64,000 bases of DNA from NCBI RefSeq assembly GCF_026319325.1, contig NZ_JAPDMU010000003.1, forward strand, positions 62,001-126,000, read 5' to 3'. The notes beneath the pieces are model-generated. The model saw only the letters and a list, made by a program, of their open reading frames with translations. It searched no databases and was not told where the DNA came from. This document shows, one piece after another, positions 36,996-47,926 of this stretch. The position numbers and the translations under genes are program-made. How positions within the stretch are numbered: the stretch's first letter is position 1; every line of letters starts with the position of its first letter. The stretch comes from Methylophaga sp. OBS3 (GTDB taxonomy: Bacteria > Pseudomonadota > Gammaproteobacteria > Nitrosococcales > Methylophagaceae).

Positions 36996-37025
36996 AAAAA
37001 ATCTAAATGGACCATCCATTTAGAT
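36996..37025 (-). terminator. Intrinsic terminator or attenuator between cmk and rpsA
   Basis: An 11-bp perfect stem (37025-37015 with 37011-37001, minus strand ATCTAAATGGA/TCCATTTAGAT) with a three-base loop, then TTTTT (37000-36996). The stem is AT-rich, so read-through into rpsA is plausible. Confidence 0.8.
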
Positions 37026-37037
37026 CACCCAATAGAA

Positions 37038-37700
37038 TTAGAGAACGAATTCTCTAACCCGTTGAAAAACAGCATCAATACCTAAGGCTGTGGAATCGAG
37101 TATCATCGCATCAGTAGCGGGTTTTAATGGCGCCACATCTCGTTGCTGATCTCGCTCATCACGCTCAGTGATTTCTGCAATAAGATCGGAAAGGTTACTA
37201 TCAATTCCTTTTTCTTTCAACTGCTTATACCGACGTTGCGCTCTAACTTCGGCGCTTGCAGTTAAATATACTTTAAATGGCGCATCTTCAAAGACGACGG
37301 TACCCATATCTCTTCCGTCGGTGACAAGGCCTGGTGCTTGTCGAAAATCTCTTTGGCGTTGCAATAGAGCCGCACGAACTTCTGGGATTGCAGCAACTTT
37401 AGAGGCGGCATTACCCGCTTGCTCACTACGAATGAGTAAAGACACATCTTCACCATTTAGCAGCACGACAAGCCCATCATCTTCAACTTTAAACGTAACC
37501 GGCAGCTTCTCAGCCAATGCTGTTAATGCGACCACATTAGAGAAGTCGATATTGGCTTGCAGCGCAGCTTGCGCGAGAACACGATAAATCGCACCACTAT
37601 CAAGGTAGTGCCAGCCAAGTTCTACCGCTAAACGTTGCGCCAAAGTCCCTTTGCCGGAACCGCTTGGCCCGTCAATCGTTAAAACAGGAACGTCAAACAT
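37038..37700 (-). CDS. cmk: Cytidylate kinase
   Basis: A 220-residue CMP/dCMP kinase. The P-loop is [10 protein letters not shown], the NMP-binding region includes LDSGAIYR and [12 protein letters not shown], and the lid contains the [13 protein letters not shown] segment. It overlaps aroA by 8 bases. The aroA-cmk-rpsA order is standard in gammaproteobacteria. Confidence 0.96.
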   Translation of the reverse strand: MFDVPVLTIDGPSGSGKGTLAQRLAVELGWHYLDSGAIYRVLAQAALQANIDFSNVVALTALAEKLPVTFKVEDDGLVVLLNGEDVSLLIRSEQAGNAASKVAAIPEVRAALLQRQRDFRQAPGLVTDGRDMGTVVFEDAPFKVYLTASAEVRAQRRYKQLKEKGIDSNLSDLIAEITERDERDQQRDVAPLKPATDAMILDSTALGIDAVFQRVREFVL

Positions 37701-39012
37701 CCTGCGTCTCGATAGTTAAACCTGCTTGTTGCGCTAACTCGACGAATCCCGGGAATGACGTCGCAACATTGGCGCAATCATTAATTAAGATGCTACCGCC
37801 GGCTTGCAGTCCGGCCATTGCAAACGACATGGCAATCCGGTGGTCACCATGACTTGTGACTTCACCACTACCAATAACACCACCTTGAATAATCATGCCA
37901 TCCCCAGTTGGCTGAGCATCGATACCTAATGCCTGTAAACCATCAGCCATGACTTGAATTCGGTCACTTTCTTTAACGCGCAATTCTTCTGCACCAGTTA
38001 ACACTGTCTGGCCATCAGCACAGGCTGCTGCAATAAAAATGGCTGGAAATTCATCAATCGCCAATGGCACTTGATCCTCAGGAATTTCAATACCATGGAG
38101 TGGTGCGAAGCGAACACGAATATCAGCGACGGGTTCACCACCGGTTTCTTTTTCATTTGATAAAGCAATATCAGCGCCCATTAATCGCAAGATATTAATG
38201 ACGCCAATACGTGTGGGGTTGATGCCAACGTGTTGTAATGTGATATCGGAGCCTGGGGCAATTGCAGCGCCCACCATAAAGAATGTGGCAGAGGAAATAT
38301 CAGCAGGCACATCAATTTTGGCAGCCGTTAACTTACCACCACCACGAATAGTTACTTTATTACCATCCACTTTGACGTCATAGCCCATGCCTTTGAGCAT
38401 CCGCTCTGTGTGGTCACGTGTCGGTGCTGGCTCAGTAACGCTTGTTTCGCCATCAGCGTACATACCGGCAAGTAATAAGCAGGATTTCACCTGTGCACTT
38501 GCCATAGGTAATTGGTAATCAATACCTTTCAAGGTATTGCCACTGTGAATGGTGAGCGGTGGTTTGCCTTCGAGCGTATCAATTTTTGCGCCCATCAAAG
38601 ACAAAGGTTCGGTAACACGTAGCATGGGGCGTTTTGCCAATGAGCTGTCACCACTCATTGTGACACCAAAGGTTTGGCCAGCCAGTAAACCACTTAACAA
38701 ACGAATTGATGTACCGGAATTACCTACATCTAGATTTTTTTGCGGGTCTTTAAGGCCATGCATGCCAACACCATGAATGGTCACTTTGCCGTTATCAGGG
38801 CCTTCAATTTGTACGCCCATGCTACGAAAAACAGCTAATGTTGCTAGCGCATCTTCGCCTTCGAGAAAACCAGTGACTTCAGTGGTTCCTTCAGCTAATG
38901 AGCCCAACATAATGGTGCGGTGCGAAATCGACTTATCACCCGGCACACGGATATGACCACTTAATTTGCCACCCGGTTGGACAATAAACTGTAAATTACT
39001 TTGTTCGCTCAC
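37693..39012 (-). CDS. aroA: 5-enolpyruvylshikimate-3-phosphate synthase
   Basis: A 439-residue shikimate-pathway enzyme. Motifs are [24 protein letters not shown] (phosphoenolpyruvate/shikimate site) and RVKESDRI. The longest frame starts with a TTG at 39048 inside tyrA. A GTG at 39012 with TGGAG about ten bases before it and just after the tyrA stop is the better start. In Pseudomonas tyrA and aroA are fused; here they are separate genes 16 bases apart. Confidence 0.94.
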   Translation of the reverse strand: MSEQSNLQFIVQPGGKLSGHIRVPGDKSISHRTIMLGSLAEGTTEVTGFLEGEDALATLAVFRSMGVQIEGPDNGKVTIHGVGMHGLKDPQKNLDVGNSGTSIRLLSGLLAGQTFGVTMSGDSSLAKRPMLRVTEPLSLMGAKIDTLEGKPPLTIHSGNTLKGIDYQLPMASAQVKSCLLLAGMYADGETSVTEPAPTRDHTERMLKGMGYDVKVDGNKVTIRGGGKLTAAKIDVPADISSATFFMVGAAIAPGSDITLQHVGINPTRIGVINILRLMGADIALSNEKETGGEPVADIRVRFAPLHGIEIPEDQVPLAIDEFPAIFIAAACADGQTVLTGAEELRVKESDRIQVMADGLQALGIDAQPTGDGMIIQGGVIGSGEVTSHGDHRIAMSFAMAGLQAGGSILINDCANVATSFPGFVELAQQAGLTIETQDV

Positions 39013-39028
39013 GATGTAACTTGCTCCA

Positions 39029-39916
39029 TTAAACTTCGCTGTTATCAATTAAGCCTGGTTCAGCAAAGCGGCTGTCTCGGGCACGCTTTGCCCGACTGAA
39101 AAAATCTATTAAATAGTCGCCATTATCTTCACGGATGGCTGCCTCAATTTTGTCGAGGCCAACACGATACTGTCTTAACAATTCAAGAATGGCGTCTTGG
39201 TTACCCAAACATATATCTCGCCACATCACAGCATCACTTGATGCGATTCGCGAAAAGTCGCGAAAACCACCTGCTGCATAGCGAAGAACTTCATCGCAAT
39301 CATCCCGCGCGGCCAGCATGCCCACTAAATTAAATGCCAACACATGTGGCAGGTGACTTGTCGCAGCCAGTACTAAATCATGATGTTGTACATCCATCAC
39401 AAACACTTCAGCACCACAGTGACGCCACATTGTCTGGACTGTATTTAATGCATCGGCGTTGGTCACATCCGTTGGCGTTAATACCACGCGATGCGCTTCA
39501 TATAATTCTGCAAATGCTGCTGAAGGACCACTTCGTTCTGTTCCCGCAATTGGATGTCCAGGAACAAAGTTTGTGTAGTGCTCACCCAGCGTTGCTTTTG
39601 CTGCATCAATCACCTGCTGCTTAGCACTGCCACCATCAGTCACAATAGTACCGGGCTGTAATGACGACGCTATTTCAGCAAAAACAGTTTGCATCGCGCC
39701 CATAGGCACCGCGACAAAAACCACATCTGCGTTTTTGACAGCATCCGTAATATTGTCAGCTGCTGTATCGATTAATCCCAATTGCAATGCTTCTTCACGG
39801 GCATCAGCAGATCGAGAATACCCCGTTACATGCTCAACTTTGCCAGCTTTTTTTAAAGCCAGTGCCAAAGAGCCACCAATCAAACCAACCCCAATAATGG
39901 CGAGGTTTTTAATCAT
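39029..39916 (-). CDS. tyrA: Prephenate dehydrogenase (tyrosine synthesis)
   Basis: A 295-residue enzyme with the NAD-binding GVGLIGGSLALAL motif at the N-terminus, the catalytic-region GHPIAGTERSGP and QHHDLVLAATSHLPH. It oxidatively decarboxylates prephenate (or arogenate, not distinguishable here). No chorismate mutase domain is attached. It overlaps hisC by 8 bases. Confidence 0.93.
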   Translation of the reverse strand: MIKNLAIIGVGLIGGSLALALKKAGKVEHVTGYSRSADAREEALQLGLIDTAADNITDAVKNADVVFVAVPMGAMQTVFAEIASSLQPGTIVTDGGSAKQQVIDAAKATLGEHYTNFVPGHPIAGTERSGPSAAFAELYEAHRVVLTPTDVTNADALNTVQTMWRHCGAEVFVMDVQHHDLVLAATSHLPHVLAFNLVGMLAARDDCDEVLRYAAGGFRDFSRIASSDAVMWRDICLGNQDAILELLRQYRVGLDKIEAAIREDNGDYLIDFFSRAKRARDSRFAEPGLIDNSEV

Positions 39917-41003
39917 GGTTAAGCACCTTTGTTAACGCTATTAAGCAGCGAGCATTATCTTGTTCAAGGCCGATACTGATCCGCAAATGATTTGGCAAAC
40001 CGTATCCCGCAACAGGACGAACAATCACCCCTTCACGCAGCAAGCCTTCGTAAACGTCAGCTGCAGAGCGACCAACATCTACGCAGATAAAGTTACCTTT
40101 TGATGGAATATAGTTCAGACCTAAAGCTGCAAAGCCTTGCTCATATTGCAACATGCCGGCTTCGTTAATCGCTTTCGCACGTTCGAGATAATCATCATCA
40201 CCAAGTGCTGCGACCGCTGCCGTCAAAGCTAAACTATTCACATTAAACGGCTGACGCAGACGATTTAACAAATCAGCGACTTCAGGATGAGACAAAGCAT
40301 AACCAACTCGTAAACCCGCTAAGCCATATGCTTTTGAAAATGTCCGACAGATAATGAGGTTAGGAAACTTCGCTAACCACGTCAGTGTATTCACTGAGTT
40401 ATCGTTATATTCCAGATACGCCTCATCTAAAACGACCATGACATTTTGTGGCACATCAGCCAAAAATTGTTCAAGTTTGCTATGAGCAACAGCCGTACCG
40501 GTTGGATTGTTTGGATTAGCAATAAAAATTAGTTTGGTTTTATCAGTCACTGCAGCGAGCATGGCTGATAAATCATGACCATAATCCACGGCTGGTACTT
40601 CAACTGCTGTAGCACCAACTGCTTTGGTGGCTATTGGATACACCGCAAAAGCATGCTGGGCAAACATGACCTCGTCACCGGGGCCGGCAAAACAACGTGC
40701 TGTCAGCTCTAAAACATCATTACTGCCATTACCAAGGGTAATTTGTTCTGGTTGTAAGGCAAATTTTGTGGCCAAAGCCTGTTTCAGCTCGAAACCATTA
40801 CCATCTGGGTATAAAGTTGTTTCACGCACAGCCAAAGCAATCGCTGCTTGAACGGCTTGAGATGGACCAAGCGGGCTTTCATTCGAAGCCAGCTTAACGA
40901 TATCTTTAATACCGTACTGACGCTGTAACTCAGCAATCGGCTTACCCGGAACGTACGGTTGTAAATCGGCCAGTTGGCTTACGGCTAATGCTTGATAATT
41001 CAT
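39909..41003 (-). CDS. hisC: Histidinol-phosphate / aromatic aminotransferase
   Basis: A 364-residue class II PLP enzyme of the HisC family. The N-terminal VKLASNESPLGPS motif, IFIANPNNPTGT and the PLP-lysine segment TFSKAYGLAGLRVG are present. Its position before tyrA-aroA resembles the hisC2 of Pseudomonas, which often works in tyrosine and phenylalanine synthesis. Sequence alone does not decide between histidinol phosphate and aromatic keto acids. Confidence 0.9.
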   Translation of the reverse strand: MNYQALAVSQLADLQPYVPGKPIAELQRQYGIKDIVKLASNESPLGPSQAVQAAIALAVRETTLYPDGNGFELKQALATKFALQPEQITLGNGSNDVLELTARCFAGPGDEVMFAQHAFAVYPIATKAVGATAVEVPAVDYGHDLSAMLAAVTDKTKLIFIANPNNPTGTAVAHSKLEQFLADVPQNVMVVLDEAYLEYNDNSVNTLTWLAKFPNLIICRTFSKAYGLAGLRVGYALSHPEVADLLNRLRQPFNVNSLALTAAVAALGDDDYLERAKAINEAGMLQYEQGFAALGLNYIPSKGNFICVDVGRSAADVYEGLLREGVIVRPVAGYGLPNHLRISIGLEQDNARCLIALTKVLNHD

Positions 41004-41467
41004 GCTTTCTCTGCAGGTTTACGGAAACTGTCAATGATGAGTAATACTGCACCCACACAAATAGCAGAGTCCGCGATATTAAATGCAGGCCAATGATTGG
41101 TGCCGACATAGACATCTAAAAAGTCGATCACATGACCGTGCATCAGACGATCAACGACATTACCAACTGCACCACCGATAATTAATGCCAAAGAAATTGC
41201 TTCAAGTTTTGCAGTTTTAGCAAGCCGACTTAACCAAACCGTCAACACCGTGACAATAACGGCTGCCAAAATCACAAAGAACCAACGTTGCCAGCCACCA
41301 GCACTCGCTAAAAAGCTAAATGCAGCACCGGTGTTATAAGCCAATGTCAGGTTGAAAAATGGCATGACTGGAACGGTTTGATACAAGTCCAACCAGTTCA
41401 AAATAATGGTTTTGGTTGCTTGATCAGCAACTATTACCGCAAAGCTAAGCCATAAATATTTCAGCAT
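41000..41467 (-). CDS. lspA: Lipoprotein signal peptidase (signal peptidase II)
   Basis: A 155-residue aspartic peptidase with four membrane spans. The catalytic aspartates are in GNVVDRL and FNIADSAI, and the DQATK motif is near the N-terminus. It removes signal peptides from prolipoproteins such as the Lpp-like protein and BamD encoded in this window. Candidate starts at 41479 (TTG) and 41470 (ATG) are closer to the GAGG site; the ATG at 41467 has the best spacing. The ileS-lspA pair is conserved. It overlaps hisC by 4 bases. Confidence 0.95.
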   Translation of the reverse strand: MLKYLWLSFAVIVADQATKTIILNWLDLYQTVPVMPFFNLTLAYNTGAAFSFLASAGGWQRWFFVILAAVIVTVLTVWLSRLAKTAKLEAISLALIIGGAVGNVVDRLMHGHVIDFLDVYVGTNHWPAFNIADSAICVGAVLLIIDSFRKPAEKA

Positions 41468-41482
41468 CATCAACCTCAAGCT

Positions 41483-44266
41483 TTAGGCAAACTGACGGTT
41501 TTCACCATCACCAAAAGCGTTATCAACACATCGTCCACAAAGCTCTGGATGATCGGCATGACTGCCAACATCATCAGTTTGGTGCCAGCAACGTTCACAA
41601 CGTTGATGTTCACTACGCTGAATCGTAATGCGGTAGTCATCACCAGCGGTATCATCAGCAACCAAGGTCAATCCCGACACAATGAATAAAAACTTCTGCT
41701 CATTGCCCAGTTTCTGTAATGACTTGCTGACCGGTGCATTTTCATTGGCAAAGATTTGCACATCAGCAGTCAAACCACCTTTGATTTCACCACGGTTGCG
41801 TGCATCTTCTAGCTCTTTAGCAACCCGCTCTCTAACATCAAAAATGTTATCCCAATCTGCTGATGAAATTAACGCATCAGTATCTTGTGGCAGAACACCT
41901 TGATACCACTCATTGAGCAATACAGAGTCGTTACATTTCCCAGGAATAAACTCCCAAAGCTCATCAGCAGTAAAGCTTAAGATTGGCGCGATCCAGCGAA
42001 CTAAAGCTTCTAAGATGTGATACATCGCAGTTTGCGAAGAACGACGCCCCAGACTATCCGCCTGCATGGTGTATTGACGATCTTTAGTGATATCAAGGTA
42101 CGCACTACCCAATTCGTTAGCACAGAAGTTATGTACTTTCTGGTAAATCAGGTGGAACTGATAGTTATCGTAAGCTTTGATAATGTCTTGCTGCATTTGC
42201 CATGCACGGTCTAATACCCAGCGATCCAAAGGCAATAGCTCTGATGTCTGTACTAAGTTCTCTTCTGGTAAGAAGTCATTCAGATTCGACAATAAATAAC
42301 GTGCTGTATTACGAATACGACGGTATGAATCAGCAGTACGTTTAAGGATTTCGTCAGAAACCGTCATTTCTGCACTGTAATCGGTAGCTGCCACCCAAAG
42401 ACGAATAATATCGGCACCCAGATTGTTAACTACTTGTTGTGGTGCGACGACATTGCCCTTTGATTTGGACATCTTTTTGCCTTCAGCATCCACTGTAAAG
42501 CCGTGAGTTAAAACTGCTTTGTAGGGTGCGTGACCTGTTGCAGAAACTGATGTCAGCAATGAAGATTGGAACCAACCACGATGTTGATCACTACCTTCTA
42601 AATACAAATCGGCTGGACGTGCTAATTCATCACGACGATCTAATACACAGGCGTGCGATACCCCGGAGTCAAACCAGACATCTAAGGTATCAATCACTTT
42701 GTCATAAACTGCTGCATCATCACCAATCAGCGATTCAGCAGGCAGATCAAACCAAGCATCAATTCCGCCCTGTTCTACTTTTTCAGCAACTTGCTCGATT
42801 AATGCCGCTGTATTGGGATGTAGTTCACCAGTTTGCTGATGAACAAATAATGGGATTGGCACACCCCAAGTCCGTTGACGAGAAATACACCAATCTGGAC
42901 GGCCTGATACCATATTCTCAATACGTTTTTGGCCCCAATCAGGTAACCAAGTTGTTTTGGCAATTTCTTGCATCGCCGCATCACGCAGACCATTTTGGTC
43001 CATGCTGATAAACCACTGTGGTGTTGCGCGGAAAATGATTGGCGATTTATGACGCCAGCAATGCGGATAACTATGCTGAATATCGATATGACACAGCAAA
43101 GCACCTTTTTCATTGAGTGTCTCAATCACCAATGGATTCGCTTTAAACACAGACTGACCTGCAAACAGCGGTGTATCAGGTAAAAACACACCATTACCAC
43201 CAACAGGATTATCAACGGTTAAACCGTATTGCTGACCGACGACAAAGTCATCTTGACCATGGCCAGGTGCAGTATGCACAGCACCGGTACCCGCATCTGT
43301 GGTGACGTGGTCACCAAGAATGACTGGCACTTGTCTGTCGTAAAAAGGATGCTGCAACTGTAGGTTTTCTAATGCCGCACCTTTAACACGCGCAATCACT
43401 TCACCTGTTAATTCAAAGCGTTCCAGTGCTTTTTCATAAAGTGCTTCCGCCAGCACTAAACGCTCATCGGCACACTGAACCAAAACGTAATCAAGTTCAG
43501 GATGTAAACAGACCGCTTGGTTAGCTGGCAGCGTCCAAGGCGTCGTGGTCCAGATAGCAATATTAATTGCACCGTGACCAGTATTAGCACAAGCAGCATT
43601 AAAGGCAGGGTCATCAATAACTTTGAAACGAACATCAATCGCTGGAGACTTTTTGTCTTCGTATTCAACTTCGGCTTCTGCTAATGCTGAACCACAATCA
43701 ACACACCAGTGAACCGGTTTAACACCTTTGTGCAGATGACCATTTGCAGTGATTTTGCCTAAAGTTCGGATGATGTCAGCTTCAAATTGGTAATCCATCG
43801 TTAAGTATGGATTTTCCCAATCACCTAGAACACCTAGACGTTTAAAGTCTTCACGCTGACCGTTTACCTGCTTGGCAGCATAATCACGACATGCTTGACG
43901 AAATTCCGCAGCAGAGACTTTGACACCCGGCTTACCGACTTTCTTCTCTACATTGAGCTCAATAGGTAAACCATGACAATCCCAACCCGGTACATAAGGC
44001 GTATCAAAACCACTCAGCGTTTTTGATTTGAGAATCATGTCTTTGAGAATTTTGTTAACCGCATGGCCGATATGAATATCGCCATTCGCGTACGGCGGGC
44101 CATCGTGCAAAATAAATTTTGGCTTGCCAGCGTTTTGCACACGCAATTGCTTATACAAGTCTTGTTCTTGCCAACGCTTTAGAATCAACGGTTCACGGTT
44201 AGGCAAACCTGCTTTCATTGGAAAATCAGTCGCGGGGAGATTTAACGTCTGTTTGTAATCAGCCAC
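41483..44266 (-). CDS. ileS: Isoleucyl-tRNA synthetase
   Basis: A 927-residue class I enzyme. It has [12 protein letters not shown] (HIGH), the CP1 editing domain, KMSKSKGN (KMSKS), the anticodon-binding helical domain and a C-terminal zinc motif (CERCW ... CGRC). The length and order match E. coli IleS. It begins the ileS-lspA-hisC-tyrA-aroA-cmk run, all with overlaps or gaps of under 20 bases. Confidence 0.97.
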   Translation of the reverse strand: MADYKQTLNLPATDFPMKAGLPNREPLILKRWQEQDLYKQLRVQNAGKPKFILHDGPPYANGDIHIGHAVNKILKDMILKSKTLSGFDTPYVPGWDCHGLPIELNVEKKVGKPGVKVSAAEFRQACRDYAAKQVNGQREDFKRLGVLGDWENPYLTMDYQFEADIIRTLGKITANGHLHKGVKPVHWCVDCGSALAEAEVEYEDKKSPAIDVRFKVIDDPAFNAACANTGHGAINIAIWTTTPWTLPANQAVCLHPELDYVLVQCADERLVLAEALYEKALERFELTGEVIARVKGAALENLQLQHPFYDRQVPVILGDHVTTDAGTGAVHTAPGHGQDDFVVGQQYGLTVDNPVGGNGVFLPDTPLFAGQSVFKANPLVIETLNEKGALLCHIDIQHSYPHCWRHKSPIIFRATPQWFISMDQNGLRDAAMQEIAKTTWLPDWGQKRIENMVSGRPDWCISRQRTWGVPIPLFVHQQTGELHPNTAALIEQVAEKVEQGGIDAWFDLPAESLIGDDAAVYDKVIDTLDVWFDSGVSHACVLDRRDELARPADLYLEGSDQHRGWFQSSLLTSVSATGHAPYKAVLTHGFTVDAEGKKMSKSKGNVVAPQQVVNNLGADIIRLWVAATDYSAEMTVSDEILKRTADSYRRIRNTARYLLSNLNDFLPEENLVQTSELLPLDRWVLDRAWQMQQDIIKAYDNYQFHLIYQKVHNFCANELGSAYLDITKDRQYTMQADSLGRRSSQTAMYHILEALVRWIAPILSFTADELWEFIPGKCNDSVLLNEWYQGVLPQDTDALISSADWDNIFDVRERVAKELEDARNRGEIKGGLTADVQIFANENAPVSKSLQKLGNEQKFLFIVSGLTLVADDTAGDDYRITIQRSEHQRCERCWHQTDDVGSHADHPELCGRCVDNAFGDGENRQFA

Positions 44267-44544
44267 AAATTTCTCGTCGTTTGTCGTTACATAAAGCGCA
44301 TGATTATACGGGTTTTTAAGCGTGACCTGAATTATCAGTGACGCTTTTATTTTATTGACTGCTTCAGCTCATTTAGGAAGCTATTTTCTGAAGATATTGA
44401 GAAGCCGTTTAGCAATAACTTTTGCTGTACTTTGACATTGAACAGATTAATCTCCATTAAACGAATTGCAGAGGTAAACAAGCTCTCGAAATTACAGTAA
44501 AATGTGCGCTTCAAAAGATATTCACCAATGAAGAGCCTCAGGCA

Positions 44545-44832
44545 ATGTCAGCAAGTGAAAAAGTCATCATCAAAGGTCTAACTGAAGACGGCGGTAAATT
44601 TCGGCCAAGTGATTGGGCTGAACGTTTATGTGGCGCCGTGGCGAGTTATGGCCCTGGACGTCGGATCATCTTTCATCCTCACGTCAAAATGGCTTCTGTT
44701 GATGGTGTTAAATCTGTCGTAATTAATGCTGAGTTAGAACAGCAAGACGAGATGTTATTTGAGTTTTTGTTAGATTTTGGCCGCGAAAATAAGTTGCAAG
44801 TTGAACGGCGCGTTCAACCCCAAGAAAATTAA
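44545..44832 (+). CDS. DUF3579 family protein
   Basis: A 95-residue cytosolic protein with the DUF3579 look: VIIKGLTEDGGKFRPSDWAERLCG, key residues GGKFRPSDWAERL, then a compact alpha/beta domain. The family occurs in beta- and gammaproteobacteria without a known function. It is divergent from ileS; the 278 bases between them hold both promoters and no other visible gene. Confidence 0.82.
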   Translation: MSASEKVIIKGLTEDGGKFRPSDWAERLCGAVASYGPGRRIIFHPHVKMASVDGVKSVVINAELEQQDEMLFEFLLDFGRENKLQVERRVQPQEN

Positions 44833-44850
44833 ACAACTATTGTCTGAAAT

Positions 44851-45303
44851 CTATTCCGGCGCATTCTCAGCGTCTGGCCAATTTTGAATGTAATTTTTCA
44901 ATAACTTATTTTCGAACTTGGCTTTTTTCAGCAATTCTTCAACGATATCGGTTATCGATAACATCCCTTCCAAGCGCCCCTTATAGACCACTGGTAAATG
45001 TCGAATATTATGTTCGACCATAATATTCATGACCTCTTCCAAGGTATTATCTGGTTCACAGGTATAAGGATCAGGGGTCATCGCATCCTTTGCTGTCAAA
45101 GGACTCCACATCGCGTGTTTTTGATGTAACACTCGAAGCAAATCACGCTCAGACAAAATCCCGATCAAAGCGCCGTTATCCGTTATCACTAACGAACCGA
45201 TACGATGCTCCATCATAAGATTAACGGCTTTATCCAAGGAGTCAGTTGGGTTTAAGCCAATAACTGGCTTGCCTTTGTTCTTGGTAATGGATCTGACTTT
45301 CAT
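44851..45303 (-). CDS. Tandem CBS-domain protein
   Basis: A 150-residue protein consisting of two CBS motifs (about 8-62 and 74-130; GSLVITDNGALIGILSERDLLR and RHLPVVYKGRLEGMLSITDIV, key residues GILSERD and GMLSITD). Such stand-alone CBS pairs bind adenosine ligands and regulate other proteins. The target cannot be inferred. The gene is convergent with the DUF3579 gene. Confidence 0.88.
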   Translation of the reverse strand: MKVRSITKNKGKPVIGLNPTDSLDKAVNLMMEHRIGSLVITDNGALIGILSERDLLRVLHQKHAMWSPLTAKDAMTPDPYTCEPDNTLEEVMNIMVEHNIRHLPVVYKGRLEGMLSITDIVEELLKKAKFENKLLKNYIQNWPDAENAPE

Positions 45304-45410
45304 GGTGTCTCCCCAAAGACCTGCGTCAAAGCTATTTTGCTTGACGAAACAGTAGGCTGCAAGTGATTTGCTAAGTCATTGAAATAATAGATACTTCAAT
45401 GACTTTTTAA

Positions 45411-47750
45411 TTAAGCCGCTTGTTGGTCTGCCGACTTTGACAGTTTGATCGCGACAAACTTCGATGTGGGCGTAAAGGTTTTATCACCATAACTTTCTAG
45501 CGGCACTAGCGGATTAGTCTCAGGGTAATAGGCCGCCGCTTGTCCTGTTGGAATATCAAATGCTAATGCGGTGAAATTACTGACCCGTCTTTCTTTACCA
45601 TCATGCCAAAGTGAAACGATATCCACTTTTTCACCATGCTTAATGCCTAAACGCGCGAGATCAGCTTCATTTACAAAAATAACATCGCGCATACCGTAAA
45701 CCCCACGATATCGGTCATTAAGACTGTAAATCGTTGTGTTGTACTGATCATGTGAACGCATGGTTTGTAAAATCAGTTCTGGTTGCTGCCCCGCATCAAT
45801 AATTTGCTGGTTGATTAGCGTTGTTGGTAACGCGTGTCGCATAAATTGCGCTTTACCAGTGTCTGTTCGCCATTGACGCTCTGCTGCCGGATTCCCAAGG
45901 TAGAAACCACCCGGTTTATCAACGTTTTCATTGAAATTGGTAAAGCCGGGAATTGTGTCAGCAATTAAATCACGAATTCTTGCATAGTCTTCAATCAGCC
46001 ATAACCAATCAACTGGGTGTTTGCCTAAGGTTGCGTTGGCGATACCCGCAATAATCGCAGCTTCAGATTTAAGTAATGGTGAAAAAGGTTTCAGCTGACC
46101 ATATGAGATATGCACCATACTAAACGTATCTTCAACGGTGACGCCTTGTTTACCCGACTGTTGAGCATCAATTTCAGTACGGCCTAAGCACGGTAAAATG
46201 AGTGCTTCTTTGCCCATGATTAAATGGCTACGATTTAACTTGGTTGAGATTTGTACCGTCAGCCCACAGTTTTGCATTGCAGCATGGGTTCTTGGTGTGT
46301 CTGGTGCCGCTTGAACAAAGTTACCGCCCAAGCCAAAAAACACTTTGACCTCACCGCGCTCCATTGCCTCAATCGCTTTTACGGTAGTGTGACCATGCGC
46401 ACGAGGAACCTTAAATTTAAAGCGAGCTTCCACAGCATCAAGTAAAGCTTCTGGCGGTTGCTCATCAATCCCCATAGTTCGGTCACCTTGTACATTACTG
46501 TGACCACGAACTGGCGATAATCCTGCACCAGGTTTTCCGATATTGCCTCGTAGCAATTGCAAACTGATAATTTCTTGAATGGTAGCGACCGAATGTACAT
46601 GTTGTGTCACGCCCATCGCCCAACACATGATGACTCTGTCAGCTTTACGATACATATTGGCGGCCATTTCGATTTCAGCCAAGGTTAAACCAGACTGATG
46701 CTCAATATGCGCCCAACTAGTTTTATCCAGCTCTGCCAAATAATCGTCTAAGCCATCGGTATGTTCGGCAATAAAATCACGATCAAATACTGGTGCAGTA
46801 TTGTTTTGCAGCGACTCTTGTTCCCATTGCCAAAGAAACTTCGCCATCCCACGAATTGCCGCCATGTCGCCACCTAATGCAGGACGAAAATAGGCTGTAT
46901 TGGTAGGCTCAGAATCATTTTTAAGCATCTCAAATGGTAATTGAGGATGTTGGAAACGTTCTAAACCGCGCTCTTTTAATGGATTAAAACATACGACTTG
47001 AGCACCACGATGCACCGCTTCACGCAGTGGCTCCAACATACGAGGATGGTTAGTACCCGGATTTTGACCAATCACAAAAATAGCATCGGCTTCAGCAAAG
47101 TCTTCGAATCTGACCGTACCTTTACCCACACCGACTGATTCTGACATGCCAATGCCACTTGCTTCATGGCACATATTTGAACAATCTGGGAAATTATTGG
47201 TACCAAAAGCTCGAACAAACAGTTGGTACAAAAATGCTGCTTCATTACTGGCACGACCAGAAGTATAAAACTCAGCTTGGTGTGGTGAATCCATTGCCTT
47301 AAGGTGTTTAGCAACCTGCTTAAAAGCAACTTGCCATGTCACTGGCTGATAAGTGTCGGTTGCTGCGTCATAACGCATCGGGTGAGTGATTCGGCCCTGT
47401 GACTCTAACCAATGATCATCATGCTCGAGTAATTCACTAACCGTATGCTTGGCAAAAAAAACAGGATCAACTCGGCGACTCGTGGCTTCCCAATTGACCG
47501 CCTTAGCACCATTTTCACAAAACTTGATCATGCCTTTTTCAGGTGTCTCGCCCCATGCACATCCGGGGCAATCTAAACCATGGTCTTGATTGGTTTTGAG
47601 CATCGCCTTGATATTGGCTACCGCATTTCGACTGCCTAACCAGCTTTTAGTAACACTGACTAATGCTCCCCAGCCTGCAGCTGGTCCGTTATACGGTTTG
47701 TAATGGCTCAAGGAAGGTCTCCACAAACAAAAATCAGAACCACCAGTCAT
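45411..47750 (-). CDS. Molybdopterin oxidoreductase, FdhF/YdeP-like
   Basis: A protein of about 779 residues in the YdeP/FdhF-like branch of molybdopterin enzymes. It has CPGC (C61, C64) and C78 at the N-terminus, the catalytic molybdopterin domain (GRASNEAAFLYQLF, IGQNPGTNHPRM, MGVTQHVHSV, RGNIGKPGAGLSPVRGHSNVQGDR in part) and a C-terminal molydopterin dinucleotide domain. Only three N-terminal cysteines are visible, fewer than the four of formate dehydrogenase FdhF, and a CxxxC is missing. E. coli YdeP is linked to acid resistance. The longest frame starts at 47858; the ATG at 47750 is my preferred start. No accessory genes are adjacent. Confidence 0.87.
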   Translation of the reverse strand: MTGGSDFCLWRPSLSHYKPYNGPAAGWGALVSVTKSWLGSRNAVANIKAMLKTNQDHGLDCPGCAWGETPEKGMIKFCENGAKAVNWEATSRRVDPVFFAKHTVSELLEHDDHWLESQGRITHPMRYDAATDTYQPVTWQVAFKQVAKHLKAMDSPHQAEFYTSGRASNEAAFLYQLFVRAFGTNNFPDCSNMCHEASGIGMSESVGVGKGTVRFEDFAEADAIFVIGQNPGTNHPRMLEPLREAVHRGAQVVCFNPLKERGLERFQHPQLPFEMLKNDSEPTNTAYFRPALGGDMAAIRGMAKFLWQWEQESLQNNTAPVFDRDFIAEHTDGLDDYLAELDKTSWAHIEHQSGLTLAEIEMAANMYRKADRVIMCWAMGVTQHVHSVATIQEIISLQLLRGNIGKPGAGLSPVRGHSNVQGDRTMGIDEQPPEALLDAVEARFKFKVPRAHGHTTVKAIEAMERGEVKVFFGLGGNFVQAAPDTPRTHAAMQNCGLTVQISTKLNRSHLIMGKEALILPCLGRTEIDAQQSGKQGVTVEDTFSMVHISYGQLKPFSPLLKSEAAIIAGIANATLGKHPVDWLWLIEDYARIRDLIADTIPGFTNFNENVDKPGGFYLGNPAAERQWRTDTGKAQFMRHALPTTLINQQIIDAGQQPELILQTMRSHDQYNTTIYSLNDRYRGVYGMRDVIFVNEADLARLGIKHGEKVDIVSLWHDGKERRVSNFTALAFDIPTGQAAAYYPETNPLVPLESYGDKTFTPTSKFVAIKLSKSADQQAA

Positions 47751-47926
47751 CGCTCGATTATTTAACAAATAATTCGCACTAAAAACTGGCTCTCTAGAAC
47801 AGAGTTTGGGAGAGCATAGCGGCAGTATTGACTTAAGAAAATATGCTAAAACCCACATATTTACTAACTTTCAGGCCATTACCACCGAGCTATCTAGCTT
47901 TATAAATTTTTGCGTATCTAAATATT

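Noticed and set aside
37001-37025. A mobile-element inverted repeat between cmk and rpsA
   Set aside because: It is a single hairpin with a T-tract on the gene strand; there is no transposase, no target duplication and no second copy.
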